Shown in pieces: positions 31,584-43,961 of a DNA stretch of 64,000 bases. The position numbers were made by a program, and so were the translations under genes. Source of the stretch: Lolium rigidum (Eukaryota; Streptophyta; Magnoliopsida; Poales; Poaceae); NCBI RefSeq assembly GCF_022539505.1, contig NC_061513.1, positions 180,264,017 through 180,328,016 on the forward strand, in the 5' to 3' direction. The notes below the pieces were generated by a model. That model was given only the letters and a program-made list of their open reading frames with translations, ran no database searches and was not told the origin of the DNA. The stretch's first letter is position 1; every line of letters starts with the position of its first letter.

Positions 31584-34500
31584 CTAGTCTTTCTTCTTGT
31601 CAGCTGGGGAGCAGAACCTCTCAAAGAGCTTGGCGAAGAATCCAACGAGATCCATTCGGTTCTTGGGGTTGTCTTTCTCCACCTCGCGATTTACTTCCTC
31701 AGGCTTGTCTCCTTCTGCTGGAGTTTCAGTTTCAGCAGCGGTCTCAGCTGGAACCTCAGTTTCATCTCTGGCTGTTTCATGCGGCTGCGCAGCTGCGACA
31801 ATAGTCTGAATCTCTTCCACAGCCTGCTCTAGGATGTTTGACTCTTTGGTCTTGTCGACCGAGGTCTCGCCTTCTTCGGTCTTCTCCTCAGCCTCAGTTT
31901 CTTTCTCTTTGGATTCTGTATGCATCGAAGATGGTTCAAATTGTAGAAACATGATGATCAGGTTGCAAATAATCTGAGGGTGGACAAAACAATGCTTCCT
32001 TGTTTGTCTCCTAATTGCAGAAAAGTGATATGCTAGATCAAAACTTTTTACCATGTTTGCCCAGATGTAGAACGTCAGCAACTTTTTCCAGCACTTCTGG
32101 GTGACTCTTCACCTTGTCAAGGACTGAGTGGACCTTTTCCATCACATCTGGGTTACTTTTCACCTTGTCCAGCATCGAATTGAAAGCATCCATGTCCTCC
32201 TTTCCTTGTTCTTCTTCACTTCCTTGACCTTTAGAAATTGACAAAAATACGTTTCAGAACTATAGTTGGCAGTTCAATTCAGAGGCATCAAAACTATGCT
32301 AGAAAACTCCTCATGCCATCAAGAAACTGGAAAGCACATTTTCGCATATGGAACTTAATACCAGTAGTTAAAGAAAAAACTTGCAGACTTTGATAAATCC
32401 AATCACTCAACTTTTGGGTATCAAATATCGATATGTCCGGAACATAAGAACCAGATAAACAAGAATTGAAGTTGGCAGTGACTGGACCAGAATTCAGACA
32501 TCGGTAGTAAACGCAGTAAGGAATACGATCATAGAAACACATGGCAGCTAAGCAACGTAAGGAATCTGATTATAGACACATATGAAAGCTATAACGAATG
32601 GCAAAGCATAATTAACAAGAGTTCCCCAGTTTTTTTAAGGAAGTAGGAAAAATCTGATCAACCTTGAAAGGGAAGGATTAAGTTCCTTTCGAAGAACAAC
32701 AAGAGGTTGGCAATCCCTTACAAAATCATGCGCACAAAGCAAAGAATGAAGAGATCCGGAGACAGAGGCTCGGAAGAAAAAGTTCTCCTATCTTATCCGT
32801 AATACTGGTTAAATCAAACTACAGAGGAAGAAGAGACCTTACCAGTTGGAACCTTCGGATTTGGTGGAAAGCTAAGGTTGCAATAAATGGGGAAAGCAAA
32901 GCAGAAGGAATCCTAAAGGGACAAGCTTATAATCTGCACGAGAGGCTGAAGAACTATGGATTGTTGTTTGGTTTGGATCTGTGACTAAGGGCTCTAACGG
33001 AGCTCCTTGATCTAGATGAAGAGAATCAGGCTGACGTTCAGGCACTATAAGTAGAGACTGCCGAAGCATGATACAAGAGCTGCTGTACATGGTAGTGGTA
33101 GGGCAGTGCAGGAGGGTGACAGCTAGATATAATACACACTGGCAACCTGCAAACATTGATTGTAGTTGGTGGAAGAAGATTTTGCGTTACTGCATGCACG
33201 ATAAAGAGTTTTTGTGGTCATACAGACTGTTTTCTTAGTATTTTTTTATTTGGTTTACTTGATCAACGATATCAGAAAGAAGAATATACGACATTACAGT
33301 TGGATCCTGTGTTATTTAGCAGTTTGTTTTTTACTCCTGGCTGGACTAATTGCGTTAAATTAAGGGTTTGCTGTACAATATGCGTCTGTGTCAATGTCAA
33401 CTAACCATCTGGCACATGGAGGCCAGCTAGAAGGACACACGAACATGATGCCTGAGCTGTAACTGACGAAGCTCTTCGTCAGAATAAGATAGGAAAGCTA
33501 TAGCTGGGTATGGGCAGCCCGACCCAGCCCAAAAATCTCAAACCGGCCCGGGTCAAGATTGCATGTCAGGCTGGGCTCGGGCCTGAATTTTGAGCCTGAT
33601 GGTCGGGCCGGGCCCAGACCTCCAAAATGCGCAATTTAGGCATGAGTTGGGACGGGCCGGGTTTTCCCATGTTTTGGGCTGGGCTTGGGCCTGATTTCTA
33701 GGCCCGATGGTCAGCCTGGGCCAGGCTCGGGCCTGAATTTTGAGCCTGGTGGTCGGCCGGGCCCAGGCCTCCAAAATGCGTGATTTAGGCAGGAGTTGGG
33801 ACGGGCCGGGTTTTCCCGTTTTGGGTTGGGCTCGGGCCTGATTTCAGGCCCAAACAGTCAGCCTGGGCCAGGCTCGGCCCTGCATTTTAACTTCGGGCTT
33901 TTTCAGGCCCGGCCTGAGTTTTGCCTAGGTATAAGCATCCAACAAGTCCTCTACTTTGCTTACAATGATTTTTCTGAATATGGGATGCAGTAAAGCTAAC
34001 TGTTTTAATATATAAATATATTTTTCTTTGTGATTTCAGATCATGAATGGCCCTTTATGGATAAAAACAAGCTGGAAAATGGTATCAGGTACATCCTAAA
34101 TCACACATGCCCAGACGTCCTACATAATTATTGTGCATAAAGGTGCTTTTCCTTGGAAGTAAAGCTAAAGATAGACCACCAGAAAAAACCATGTAGCTCA
34201 TGCAAGTTGTAACTATGAAATGCTGAAATCTAAACGGCAGTTTGTTGGTTGGGCCATCAAAATAGTAATCTTTAGCGGTCAGGATCATGTTATAAATCAA
34301 CATGTGTTAGGCCCAGTTTCGAATCATGTGCACTCACTGACTCACACAAGAAGCCAAAAATATCACATACCTTACATTTTTTTCGATAATCAGCAGAAAA
34401 ATTCACATGCCTTATTTTTTAGAACAAGCAGCAAAAATTCACATAACTTACATACTAATATTATTTCGAGAAAATTCCAAGTTAAGTTTGCCATCGCCAA

Positions 34501-35790
34501 ATTTCAGTTAGATGGATTCTTGTAGAAGTTCAAAGAAATCATGGCATCCTAAGAAAATGGTAGGCCTAATGCGTCATATCTCAATTCAAATATGGCGATG
34601 ATCCATTATCATGATCTGAACCAACCTATTCTAGGAGTATGGGTGGAATTAACTTCTGCAGACTACCTGTTATATTACCTTTTTTTTATCGATTACATGA
34701 CTTGTGGATTTCCTTCAAAAGGGTATCAGAAAATAAAAGGATATCTCACCTAATCAGGAAAACTATCTAATACTGTATTACATAGACTAGTTTTATCCAT
34801 CTTCTCCTTGTCAGACAAACAAGGGGCACTGTGCACACTATGCAATTTGTTGTTACGACTGCTGAGGCTGTCTGCCAACTGCTGCATAGTGCTAGTTTCT
34901 TCGTATCTCCTAAATGTTGATTTAAGTTCCTAACCATTTTGATCTAATTCACGGATGAAGGAGGAACTGCACTATTTAATATTATATATTTCTATCTTTG
35001 AAATGGTCACACATTGAAGGTACATAATTTTCTTTTGACGTGACTTTGAATTGAATACGATTTACCTAGTTCATTTGAACGGCTGACTTCTGAATGACCT
35101 CCAATATCCTCTTTCGCTTTCTCAAGAATGACTGAGCCCCTCTCTACGATTGTTTCAATGCCTTCCTTCACATCCTCTTGAACCTGTTCGGACCTCTCCT
35201 CCACGTCTGCCAATCAGCTTGGAATGTCAGGGTGGAGACAAATTATTAAGGTTACACATCATGGGCAGCTGTCTATTAGGACTTAGGAAAGGTAACATGG
35301 AACAATTATGGAGGCATTTAGAATTGTGAAAGATGGCATGGAAATTACTATAATAACACCATTTCAACTCTGAAACCTTCTACCTTGATTAATTATAGCT
35401 GTTAATCTACTGTTCAACTGTCGGGTTCATGTGGGAAGCAAAAGTTCCCTTGTGCTGGTCTAAAATACGAAGCTACTTTCAAAAGGAGTATTATTTATGC
35501 AGGTTATCTATTCAGAAAAAGCCTATTTTTTTGTCTCAAATGATAAAAGTTGTATTAGCAATTCCATTCTCATGTTCATTGTAAGCTTGATAGGCATTCT
35601 TGTAAACTTTTTTTTTTTCTGAAAATGGATGGAACGAGAACGACTAACCATTCTTGGCTGACCTGAAGCTTCCTGCAAGAGCACCAAGTCCCCCCTTGGT
35701 GCGATCCAACAAGTCGTTCTTCCCACGGCTACTTTTGTCCTTCTTCGGCGATGATCCATCTTTCTTTGAATTCTTCCTCTGAAAAAACAT
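31584..35790 (-). CDS. Acidic 263-aa protein of unknown function
   Basis: Minus-strand coding exons are 35649-35790, 35066-35206, 32052-32228 and 31584-31915, with AG/GT borders and agreeing phases: 792 nt, 263 aa plus stop. The N-terminus is basic (MFFQRKNSKKDGSSPKKDKS) and is followed by GGLGALAGSFRSAK. Exon 2 is a charged helix (VQEDVKEGIETIVERGSVIL). Exon 3 holds a tandem repeat: MLDKVKSNPDVMEKV then VLDKVKSHPEVLEKV. Exon 4 is glutamate/threonine-rich and ends MDLVGFFAKLFERFCSPADK, which could be an amphipathic anchor. There is no transmembrane segment or signal peptide. I do not recognise the family. Codon continuity over four exons argues for a real gene. The 2.8-kb intron between exons 2 and 3 hosts a GC-rich repeat. 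A leader intron probably precedes the start. Confidence 0.85.
33503..33932. repeat. GC-rich MITE-like repeat with internal tandem units
   Basis: Inside the large intron, a roughly 430-bp GC-rich block contains two tandem units of about 150 bp, each with CTCGGGCCTGAATTTTGAGC and GACGGGCCGGGTTTTCCC. The ends TGGGTATGGGCA and TTGCCTAGGTATA are roughly inverted. The base composition contrasts with the AT-rich intron. It resembles hAT-type MITEs, but I found no clear 8-bp duplication. Confidence 0.55.
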
Positions 35791-36590
35791 CTTGTTTTGC
35801 TTCTCCTCTTACACTACAACAGTACAACTGTTGGTTTAAAAAGTGAACAAAACATAAGCAGTCAGCCAAGAGCATATTTCCTGAAAGCTAAATGCAAAAT
35901 TGTGTTGATGTGATGTATCATTAACATGGTGGATTGTCGCTGTCTCGAATCATATTCCTAAAAGCAAAATGATGCAGCTCAAGCTTGTGCCTGAGAAGAT
36001 AGTACTAGACTACTAGTCCATGTTCTTCGGACAAATAGAGAAAAAAGCAGAGCACCCATTTTTTCGAAATGGGGCATCCCCAGCCTCTGAATCAATTGAT
36101 GCATACAGCTTTATTTTATTAATAACTCAGCAGTACAGCATATTATCTCAGAGCACCCATTGGTTGTTCTCAAACATGGTCTCTATTGCCTAACGATGTA
36201 AATAATTGTTTTGGTCCTAGCAACTGAAATCTTAAGAGGGATACTCGAACAACAAGCGCCGGAGCTTGTCGCGGATGACGAAAAAGAGCAGAATTGCACA
36301 ATAACATGAGCAGTGTATCCAGGTGAACAGGAACAGCACCTATATAAGTCATCAAGCTCATGACAGACAACAGCAACAACCCTCGCTAGAAAACAAGAGA
36401 AGAAAAATGGAAAAAGGAAGCAAGACAACAAGAAACATATGTAGAAGCATGTGGGCATGAGAATATCTTACCTACCTTCCTTGATATGATGAGAGAATGG
36501 AGAGGAGTTGCGAAAGAGAAGAGAAGAGCGACAGGGGGGATACGCAGAGGAATAATCTGCTCCTCCCTTTATGGCTTTATGTATAGAATG
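35791..36590 (-). promoter_or_regulatory. 5' leader and promoter of the acidic-protein gene
   Basis: Read on the minus strand, a CT-rich leader (about 36475-36545) ends in a GTAAG-type donor near 36473. The start codon exon follows an acceptor a few tens of bases before 35790, so a leader intron is likely. A TATA-like CTATACATAAAG stands about 36573-36584. No transcript evidence. Confidence 0.45.
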
Positions 36591-38244
36591 GAGGTATTCA
36601 GCTATTAGTCGTTGCCACATTCAAGCCTGTCGTCCTGTCGGATTCGGGTGCCCCAACCCGCAACCTTTAGCTTCAAATTCTTGGATAACTTCTCAGCATG
36701 GCCATTCCGTTTCTTTACTGAATCAACAACACGGGATTAAAAGGGAAATTTGTTTATATGGTTCCTGTGTTGACTTAACCTGCACAATCCTGTTTTATGG
36801 GCGAGGCGTGCACACAGCACAAGCGTGTCAGATTTATACAAGTAAGAAGAAAATGTAAGCTCAACTTGAAGTGCTAAACAGGAGTCTAATTGGCCTATCT
36901 TGCAGACTTGCTTTAGCGTGTACGTCGCAACGCAATAGACTTGAAACGGATAAGTTTCGACGAGTCTTCGAGGATACTACCGCGCGCTTCTCGGAAATTT
37001 AGCCTTAGTCATCAATTATTTACTCTGGATTCCATCGCTACAACCGATGAGAGCTTCAACTGACTAGGATGTTTCTTGTTTTCAGATGATTACGAAAACC
37101 TTGCATCAATCATTCAAATGCCAGAAGAATATCTAACTTGTAGCGCACCGTTAAATTTATCATCTCACTTTTTTTGCTTTAGAAATATCTTAGCAAATGT
37201 ATAGTTGTTTCTTATTAATTAAGATGCACACAGTTGTACCATTAAGCCTGCAGTAATGAAGCGCTCTTTATCGTAAAAAAACAGGCTTAATGATAACTAG
37301 CAGCGATGTGGCAAAAGTGGCAGAAACAGCATGTCCTGTTATCGTGATACCAAAATCGATTACGACTGAAAGAAGAAGAATTTAAGGGCAGATAGCAGCT
37401 TGCAGCTGCCATGTCCAACGGGAGAGTTGCCGATCGATCGACCACGTGTGTTTCGGCTTGGTTCACTCAGGCATTGAACCATTACCTGTAATTGAGGACA
37501 CCAAGAACGTTGACGGCGACACTCATATGGTCGGCGTGACCGGATCTTTTCCCTCGTTGTGTAGCGCACGTATACCCCATTCACCTTGGCAGTGGTTGCC
37601 GCCAACCTCCCAGACTGAAAGTTCTCCTTCCTCCCATTTAAATTTATTTCTCGCGACCATTCAGCCATCACACACACGCGCACCCAAAGGCCAAAGCCGG
37701 GTTTTGATTCTGCATCATGCATGTCATTCGATAGCTAGCAACGACTTGGTTCATCATTATTTCTCATTGTCTGGACCGAAAACACAAAATGTACCGTTGA
37801 TCCTACAAGATCATAACATGTTTTTCTGTTGCACCTATACATGTAGTAGTAAGATGGTGCAGACAAGACAAGTAATCGATCTTTGCATCTCTTTGACCGT
37901 TCGCTGTACGTAGCAATCTGACAGCCTGGGAGTACGATTTAATACGAGGAGGACGGCGTGCACGGAAGCTCAATTTACTAGACCAATTATAAATCGTGCT
38001 AGGAAGCATTGGCGCGGCGTGTGCCGTTATCATAACATTCCTATGGTATTATGTATAACATGTAGCATGGTTATAAAAGCCACTTAGGAACCCTTCGATC
38101 TGAATCATTTTTGGCTAACTTTTTATATTATATTATAAGGAAATAAACAAGTCAAACAGTAGTACTACAATTCCAAATTATGTTTCTGTGAAATAATACA
38201 AAAACACTGTGCTCACTTTATATATAACAAAATAAACACCTACA
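36591..38244. other. Intergenic, no gene seen
   Basis: Mixed-composition DNA with only short overlapping frames on both strands (for example 37360-37913). None has a recognisable domain or supporting splice structure. Confidence 0.4.
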
Positions 38245-38247
38245 TTA

Positions 38248-38557
38248 GACTGCTCACAATGCATAGTATCATATAAAAGATCATGTGTATGATACTACTA
38301 CATGTTACTACATCCACAATGCATGGTATCATGTATTAGTATCATAATCTTCTTATATTAATTGATTTGTAGAATCTCAATGCAGATCTATGTACAAGAT
38401 GTATTTGACATTAATTTTTTTAGTACTACATGCTATGATACGGTATCCACCTATGATACTACAATTCTCTCTCGCATCTTTAATTGCACTGTTACATCAG
38501 CTTTTTGCATGCATGAGATACATGATACTACCTATGATACTCCCATTGTGGGTAATC
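38248..38557. mobile_element. Tourist-like MITE
   Basis: This 310-bp unit is flanked by TTA (38245-38247 and 38558-38560). The ends are GACTGCTCACAATG and the inverted copy of GATTACCCACAATG. The interior repeats GTATCAT/ATGATAC palindromic words. The 3-bp TTA duplication fits PIF/Harbinger (Tourist) elements. It has no coding capacity. Confidence 0.8.
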
Positions 38558-38560
38558 TTA

Positions 38561-39615
38561 CTATTCCATTAAACTATCTCATGACTTCTTAAATATAGTG
38601 TTGTCATCGCTGCCAGTACACCAAAAAGATCTGAATAGGCAGCTCTCAAACATGTACATCATCGTCACAACCAATCGTAGCCACCATCTCATCAAGCCAA
38701 AAATTCATTCATTCATTCCATCCATCCATTTATTTGCTCAGCCTACTATACTTGTTGGACAAAATGAATCTCTTTCAACATCTTTTATTGGAATGAAAGA
38801 ATCTGAAAAGGAGGTGCAGATTGAAAATAAAATGGATGTGTTGTCCAAACAATTTGTTCCCCGGGTGAGTAACGTCGCACATAAATGAGATGGATACCTT
38901 CTCTTCCAGAAAAGCTATAAGGCAGAAACAATTTACTTTATTCAGCAACATAATCAACTGAAACCAAATGCTAAATCTGCAAAAACCTATCAACACTAAT
39001 TAAAGATAAAAGACGCACGAACGTCCTACAATGCAAAAAAACATGACTTCTATATTCTCCAAAACTGAAACGTAATCATTAGAACACACACCTGCAGTGA
39101 CTCACTCATGTAGGAAGTAGTAGGCACCTTGGCAAATATAAGATCGTCGAAAAGATGATGTTAGCTCTGGTGGGAAGACCGTCACATGGAATAGATGGAT
39201 GCCTTTTTTTCAGCAAAAACTGAACATCATGAGAGGGCTATTCTATCCAGCGTGATATTAGTTTCGACTGTACGAATTACACAGATACTTTATTAAAAGG
39301 GGATAAAAGAAGCACATGGAATTACATGAGAATAGGATATCAATACTTATCTGGAATTGGCAGGCACGTAGCCTGTCACAAGCATGTCCCACCTTGGAAC
39401 AGACAGTAATGCATACTTGGATATGATATCAATGATGAGAATAACAATTTTTTAAACAACACATACATCAAAGGAATTTAATTTGGAACGATATTAATAT
39501 GAGCTCCTTTTCAGCTTTCGTCCTTCATCAAAAGTAATAACTGAGTTAGGAAGTAAAAAAAATACGATTAGCGGTGTACCAAATATTCACAAAATAGCTA
39601 AAAATGTATATTGAC
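38561..39615. other. AT-rich region with weak exon-like pieces
   Basis: A plus-strand open stretch (about 38762-38868, containing SFIGMKESEKEVQIENKMD) is followed by a GTGAGT donor. A minus-strand stretch near 39100-39150 reads DLIFAKVPTTSYMSESLQ before a GT. Neither could be joined to a gene with confidence. The rest shows nothing. Confidence 0.3.
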
Positions 39616-40996
39616 CTTAACCTCAACGAAAAGATGTCCCAAAACCTTGTGCAGTTCGGGCTCTAATTCCGCCTCACCAGTCTCCTCCTAGATGCATAGG
39701 AAAGCTACAACCAATAAATAAAATTCTGTGTAATAGTTTGCAGCGACGACTTCATATGAATATATTATGTTCATAAGAACCTTGATCTCTAACCTAACCA
39801 ACCTTCTTGTTCTCGGAATCTGAGGCTAAACTAATTTTGGGCTACCCAATTTAGTTCATTTATATTTCCCTAAGGAACATGGACTCGGCATGTACAGGGT
39901 GTCAAACAAAAGCTGAATTGACATCAAGATCTATTATAGCTAGATTTTTTTTGACAGTAGATAATATCCCTGTACATGGCATAGTTGTTGTACCGTTATA
40001 AGGACATGGTTCTCTCCAGTTCAGTTACACAGGCTTTAATGTACCTGTTTTTCAAAATGAGCATTGTTCTGCCATGAATGAGCAAAAATAATCAAGGAAA
40101 AATAGCAGCAATCATTTGATTCATTGTTAGAACATTAGTAGATGAGCGTGAGTTACCTGAAATTTAGGCCAACAGACCACATCTTCCACAGTTTGAGGTT
40201 GCATGCATTCCGTCATACGATTTATCATCACAAGATCCATCTGTAGATAATCAACACGGAGTATGAGATAACAAATAGGGAAAAAAATAAAAAAAGGGGG
40301 AATCTCTTATGGTGAAGATGGCTGCAAGGCTTCCAACATTGGAATCAGGTACAGTGAGAAGTTAAAATCATCATAGCAACTCCAAAATTATTAAGAACCA
40401 ATCTACAGTATGGATAGTCATAAATAGCCAAGCTGCAAGCAATTATTTTAATTGATCTATCTGCAAGAAATACTTAACATCGTCCTATAGAAACTCAACA
40501 AAGAGGACGGCACGAGACCATGAGAGGACGACCAAGACCGTTGCTGGACGCGGCAGATTGGGAAGGCTATAAAGCGTCGAGGAGAAAATGGAATTAGGTG
40601 CAGAACTGGAATGACAATGGTGATTCGGAAAGACACAGGCCGAAGCCAATGGCTGTTGTGTGGATAGTGGTATGGAGGGGAAGGCGTTCCTTCCTAGTTC
40701 CTAATATAGTAACATGGAAGAGGAGAAAAGAAACTAATCCTTACACCAACTACTGCCGTCTAAATAGAAAAAAAAATCATTTTTCTGACAAGACATTTAG
40801 TAATTGTATTAAGTTTCATGGAAGGAACAACTGAACTACTGAACTGGATACTAATTGTATTCCATTGGGCAACTGAAAAATTTATTTAGAATCAAGCATA
40901 AAATGTTGTTTTGATCGTGAGTCCTCATTGCCCTATATAAGCAAATCGAACAGAATGCGAATCTTACATCTGCTGCCATAACCTCCACAAAGGTGC
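39616..40996 (-). pseudogene. Exon-like blocks of an unidentified minus-strand gene
   Basis: Three blocks, 40968-40996, 40157-40240 and 39616-39687, have AG acceptors and GT donors and join in phase as GTFVEVMAAD, then MDLVMINRMTECMQPQTVED..., then EETGEAELEPELHKVLGHLF.... There is no stop in 61 codons. I do not recognise the protein. First and last exons were not found, so this may be part of a larger gene or a relic. It is listed as a pseudogene only because completeness cannot be shown. Confidence 0.45.
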
Positions 40997-42068
40997 CTAT
41001 GGATTCACAATCAGAGTATAAACCTGAAAAAAATCACAATTCAAATGATTTTATTGTCCTAATCATCTATTATGCCACAAGAGACATCTCCTGGCAGCTG
41101 CATATCGCACTGCAAAATAAAAGAGAGCTTGACGCTCCTATAGGATAGATTTGTGAATGGTTTCTTATCCTATTTCTCATATACTCCGATAGACTCCAAA
41201 TCATCTAGAGAAGCAGGAACATGATGATGTATGTTTATTAGAACAGGTTGAGTGATACATGCATAAACCAAGTATTGTTTTGTTAAAAGAAAATATAGCA
41301 GGTACTCCATTATACAACAAAAATCACAATAGACTGAACTTCAACAATGATGTCGTTAAAGCATTGGAAATTAGCTCTCGTCTGTAAAAAAATGACTGAA
41401 CAGAAAATCCTGCACAAAAGGGCACCATGTTCAAACAAAAACTAACTGCAAGTGTACAAAATTTTAGCCTCTAGGAACGTAACAGATAATGCATGTGGAG
41501 TTGTGGACTACAGAAACAACAAATTTCAATTCACCTGGTTATTCTGCCTTTTAATTACGTACAAATATGTACTCATATTCAGATTCATCCATATCAACTA
41601 AACTAACCAACAATGATAGAAAAACCAAATAACATAAATCCCCCATTGTGCATCAGCACCACACCAGGGTATCTGCACCGCACCATACAGCAAGACGAAA
41701 GTCACCAAATCAAAATTAACACAAAATCTCGAACCAGTCGTACTCGCATTATATTACCAATGTGCTCTGAATCCCACAAAAAAAACTTGAAACAAATAGT
41801 TTTATTTCTTATGATCATAAAATCGAACAGGTAGAAGGCATTAGCTCACACACAAGTAGATACAGAAAGATAGAGGATCTGTACGGGCATACTCACCAGG
41901 GGAGAGGACGGAGCAACATCTGGCACGAGGAGCAATAGTAGAGAGAGGGGCTGCAGCAGCGACAATCATAGATAACAGGTAGCAACAGGCACAAGGATAC
42001 AAAGAAAAAATCAGTTATGCACGCGTACAGGAAGAGAAGCAGCAGCGGGACGCGTGTGTAAAGGGGCA
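40997..42068. other. AT-rich sequence, no gene seen
   Basis: Only short frames without domains are present. It lies between the exon-like blocks and the ankyrin fragment and could be intron of either. Confidence 0.35.
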
Positions 42069-42420
42069 ACTGCAGAAGAACCTTGACGGCCAACACTCTG
42101 CCCGCTCGAGGAGCAGCTGTATGACCAGTGCGTGCTCCTCACAGGACACAGGGGGATATGCATCCCCGTGCGACCGTCTAACTCGCGCAAGTTGGGGTCA
42201 GCGCTGGTGTCGAAGAGCTCGTGTATCCCCTTCCCGTTGCCCTCATATACATCATCTGGAAATTCGCGATGCTGGCAGCTTCTTCCGATCCCTCCGTGCT
42301 CCGCCTCCGCTGCTGTGGTCAGACGCCATAGAAGACTGCTTTCCCAGCGTAAATCGAGGGGTGGGCGGCGCTGAGGCCGCGGCCGCGGCCGCCACCGCCT
42401 CTTCCGTCGATGTGCTCGGC
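42069..42420 (-). pseudogene. Ankyrin / integrin-linked-type (VIK/ILK) protein kinase N-terminal fragment
   Basis: Minus-strand reading in one frame gives an alanine-rich stretch and then TPRFTLGKQSSMASDHSSGG, the hallmark start of plant Raf-like ankyrin kinases (ILK/VIK type). In a shifted frame follow HELFDTSADPNLRELDGRTG and HALVIQLLLERA, one ankyrin repeat of that family. Frameshifts and stops separate these pieces, and no kinase domain is visible in the window. The reading ends at a GGTGAGT donor-like site near 41898. A degenerate or captured first exon is most likely. Confidence 0.6.
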
Positions 42421-42580
42421 TAGGATTCAATAGGAATTGCGTTCTGACTGTGGGAGAAAGAAATCGAGGGGCGTTGAGAGCCTTCTGGATTATTCGGTCA
42501 AAACGGTGCAAGGGTAAGACAAAGATCAGACCAAGCCACAGTACATGGGGCCTACCCGCTAGATATTTCTAGAACACTAA

Positions 42581-42988
42581 GGGCTCGTTCGTTTAATCCC
42601 CCAGGAGCAGGGATTGGCGTGGATTAAGGCCGATCTTGGTTTTCCAGCCCGGCGAGTAAATATTTCCAGCCCAGCAAACTTTAGGTGTTCGTTTACTCCT
42701 AGGCAGAATTTTAGCCCGGCAAATCCCGTGCATCTTACACTAACTTGGTCTGGAAAAAAATTATCTCCACCAGACGCGTGGAAAAATTTCCACGATGCAA
42801 AGCGAAGGAGCGAGCATGGCTGAATCAAACTTGTATCCTGGCTTAAGCGAACGACTAAAATATACATGGGAATGTGGAGGAGGGATTGACAAGGGTCCGT
42901 GGGGCTTGGGTGGAAGGACTGGATCAACCCAATCCAAGGCTGGATTAGATCCAAAGCTGGATTCAATCCCATCAAAACGAACGAGGCC
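42581..42988. mobile_element. Tourist-like MITE, first of a back-to-back pair
   Basis: The ends GGGCTCGTTCGTTT and its inverted partner (AACGAACGAGGCC) are flanked by TAA at 42578-42580 and 42989-42991. The interior shares words such as TTTCCAGCCC and GGGATTGG with its neighbour. The 408-bp non-coding unit fits PIF/Harbinger-derived Tourist MITEs. Confidence 0.85.
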
Positions 42989-42991
42989 TAA

Positions 42992-43412
42992 GGCCTTGTT
43001 CGTTTACTCCCTAACAGGCAGGGATCGGCCTGGATTGGTCTGGATTCCCGACTGTCCAGCCCGGCGGGGTAAATTTTCCAGCCCAGCAAATCTAAGCTCT
43101 TCGTTTATCCCCGGACGGTATTATAGCCCAGCCCATCCCGTCAATTTTTCACCTGTCCGGGCTTGGAAAAATTATCTCCCCACACGATGCGTGGAATTTT
43201 TTCCACGAGATCGAGACAAGCGGATGCCGCTTCGTTTGTGCTGTTTCCATGCGGGGATTTAGTGCGGAGTCTGGAATAATCGAACAAAATAAGTAATGCA
43301 TGGATTAGGATAATTGATCCCCAAAGGGATTGGGTGAAGCACAGGGATCAACCAAATCCCCGTCAGGCTCAGATCCAAGTTTGGATTCGTTCCATTACAA
43401 CCGAACGAGCCC
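42992..43412. mobile_element. Tourist-like MITE, second of the pair
   Basis: The ends GGCCTTGTTCGTTT and inverted CCGAACGAGCCC are flanked by TAA at 42989-42991 (shared with its neighbour) and 43413-43415. The 421-bp unit is related to the first in sequence and orientation. One probably inserted exactly at the target duplication of the other. Confidence 0.85.
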
Positions 43413-43494
43413 TAACGGGGAGCAAAAAAAAAAACTAAAGGAATCACACCTACCACTGGTAACCGGTAGCACTTCTTGTTAAAAGGAAAGGAAG

Positions 43495-43947
43495 GCAGTC
43501 GGAAGATCTGGTCCCATGTTGCCTCCTGCCTCAATGTGAGCATTCTTGCTCCGGAGGCGTGGCATTTGGAGCAGCAAGACGTCAAATCCTGGCACAAGAA
43601 GATAGTTGGCGACCAACCGAAAGACACTAGAAAGATCACTTTCCCGCTAGTCAACTTGATTTTACGGGAGATTTGGAAGGAGCGAAATCGCCGTATTTTC
43701 AACAAACAAGAAGCTGCCGGTACACGCGTTCATTTCGAGAATTATGGAGGAAATAGATATTTGGAGGTTGGCAGGAGCCCCCGTTCCTTTGGTAGTGCGG
43801 GCTAGTGGAACCCCCTTCGACCACGATCGATTGCCTAGCCTTTCCCTTTTACAGAGGTGCCAGCTTTTGGCCCTCTTTTGCTGTATCTTAACGCTCCTTC
43901 TAATGCAATGAACACAGCAGCTCTCCTGCTGTTATTCAAAAAAAAAA
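43495..43947 (+). mobile_element. 5'-truncated LINE 3' end
   Basis: This unit of about 453 bp encodes the end of a LINE ORF2 (FPLVNLILREIWKERNRRIF). It has a short 3' UTR with AATGCAATGAACAC and ends in poly(A). The 14-bp AAAAGGAAAGGAAG occurs on both sides (43481-43494 and 43948-43961), a proper target-primed insertion. Confidence 0.88.
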
Positions 43948-43961
43948 AAAAGGAAAGGAAG

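Noticed and set aside
36170..36458. Minus-strand hydrophobic frames that could look like small membrane proteins
   Set aside because: They fall in the probable leader intron of the acidic-protein gene and have no supporting features.
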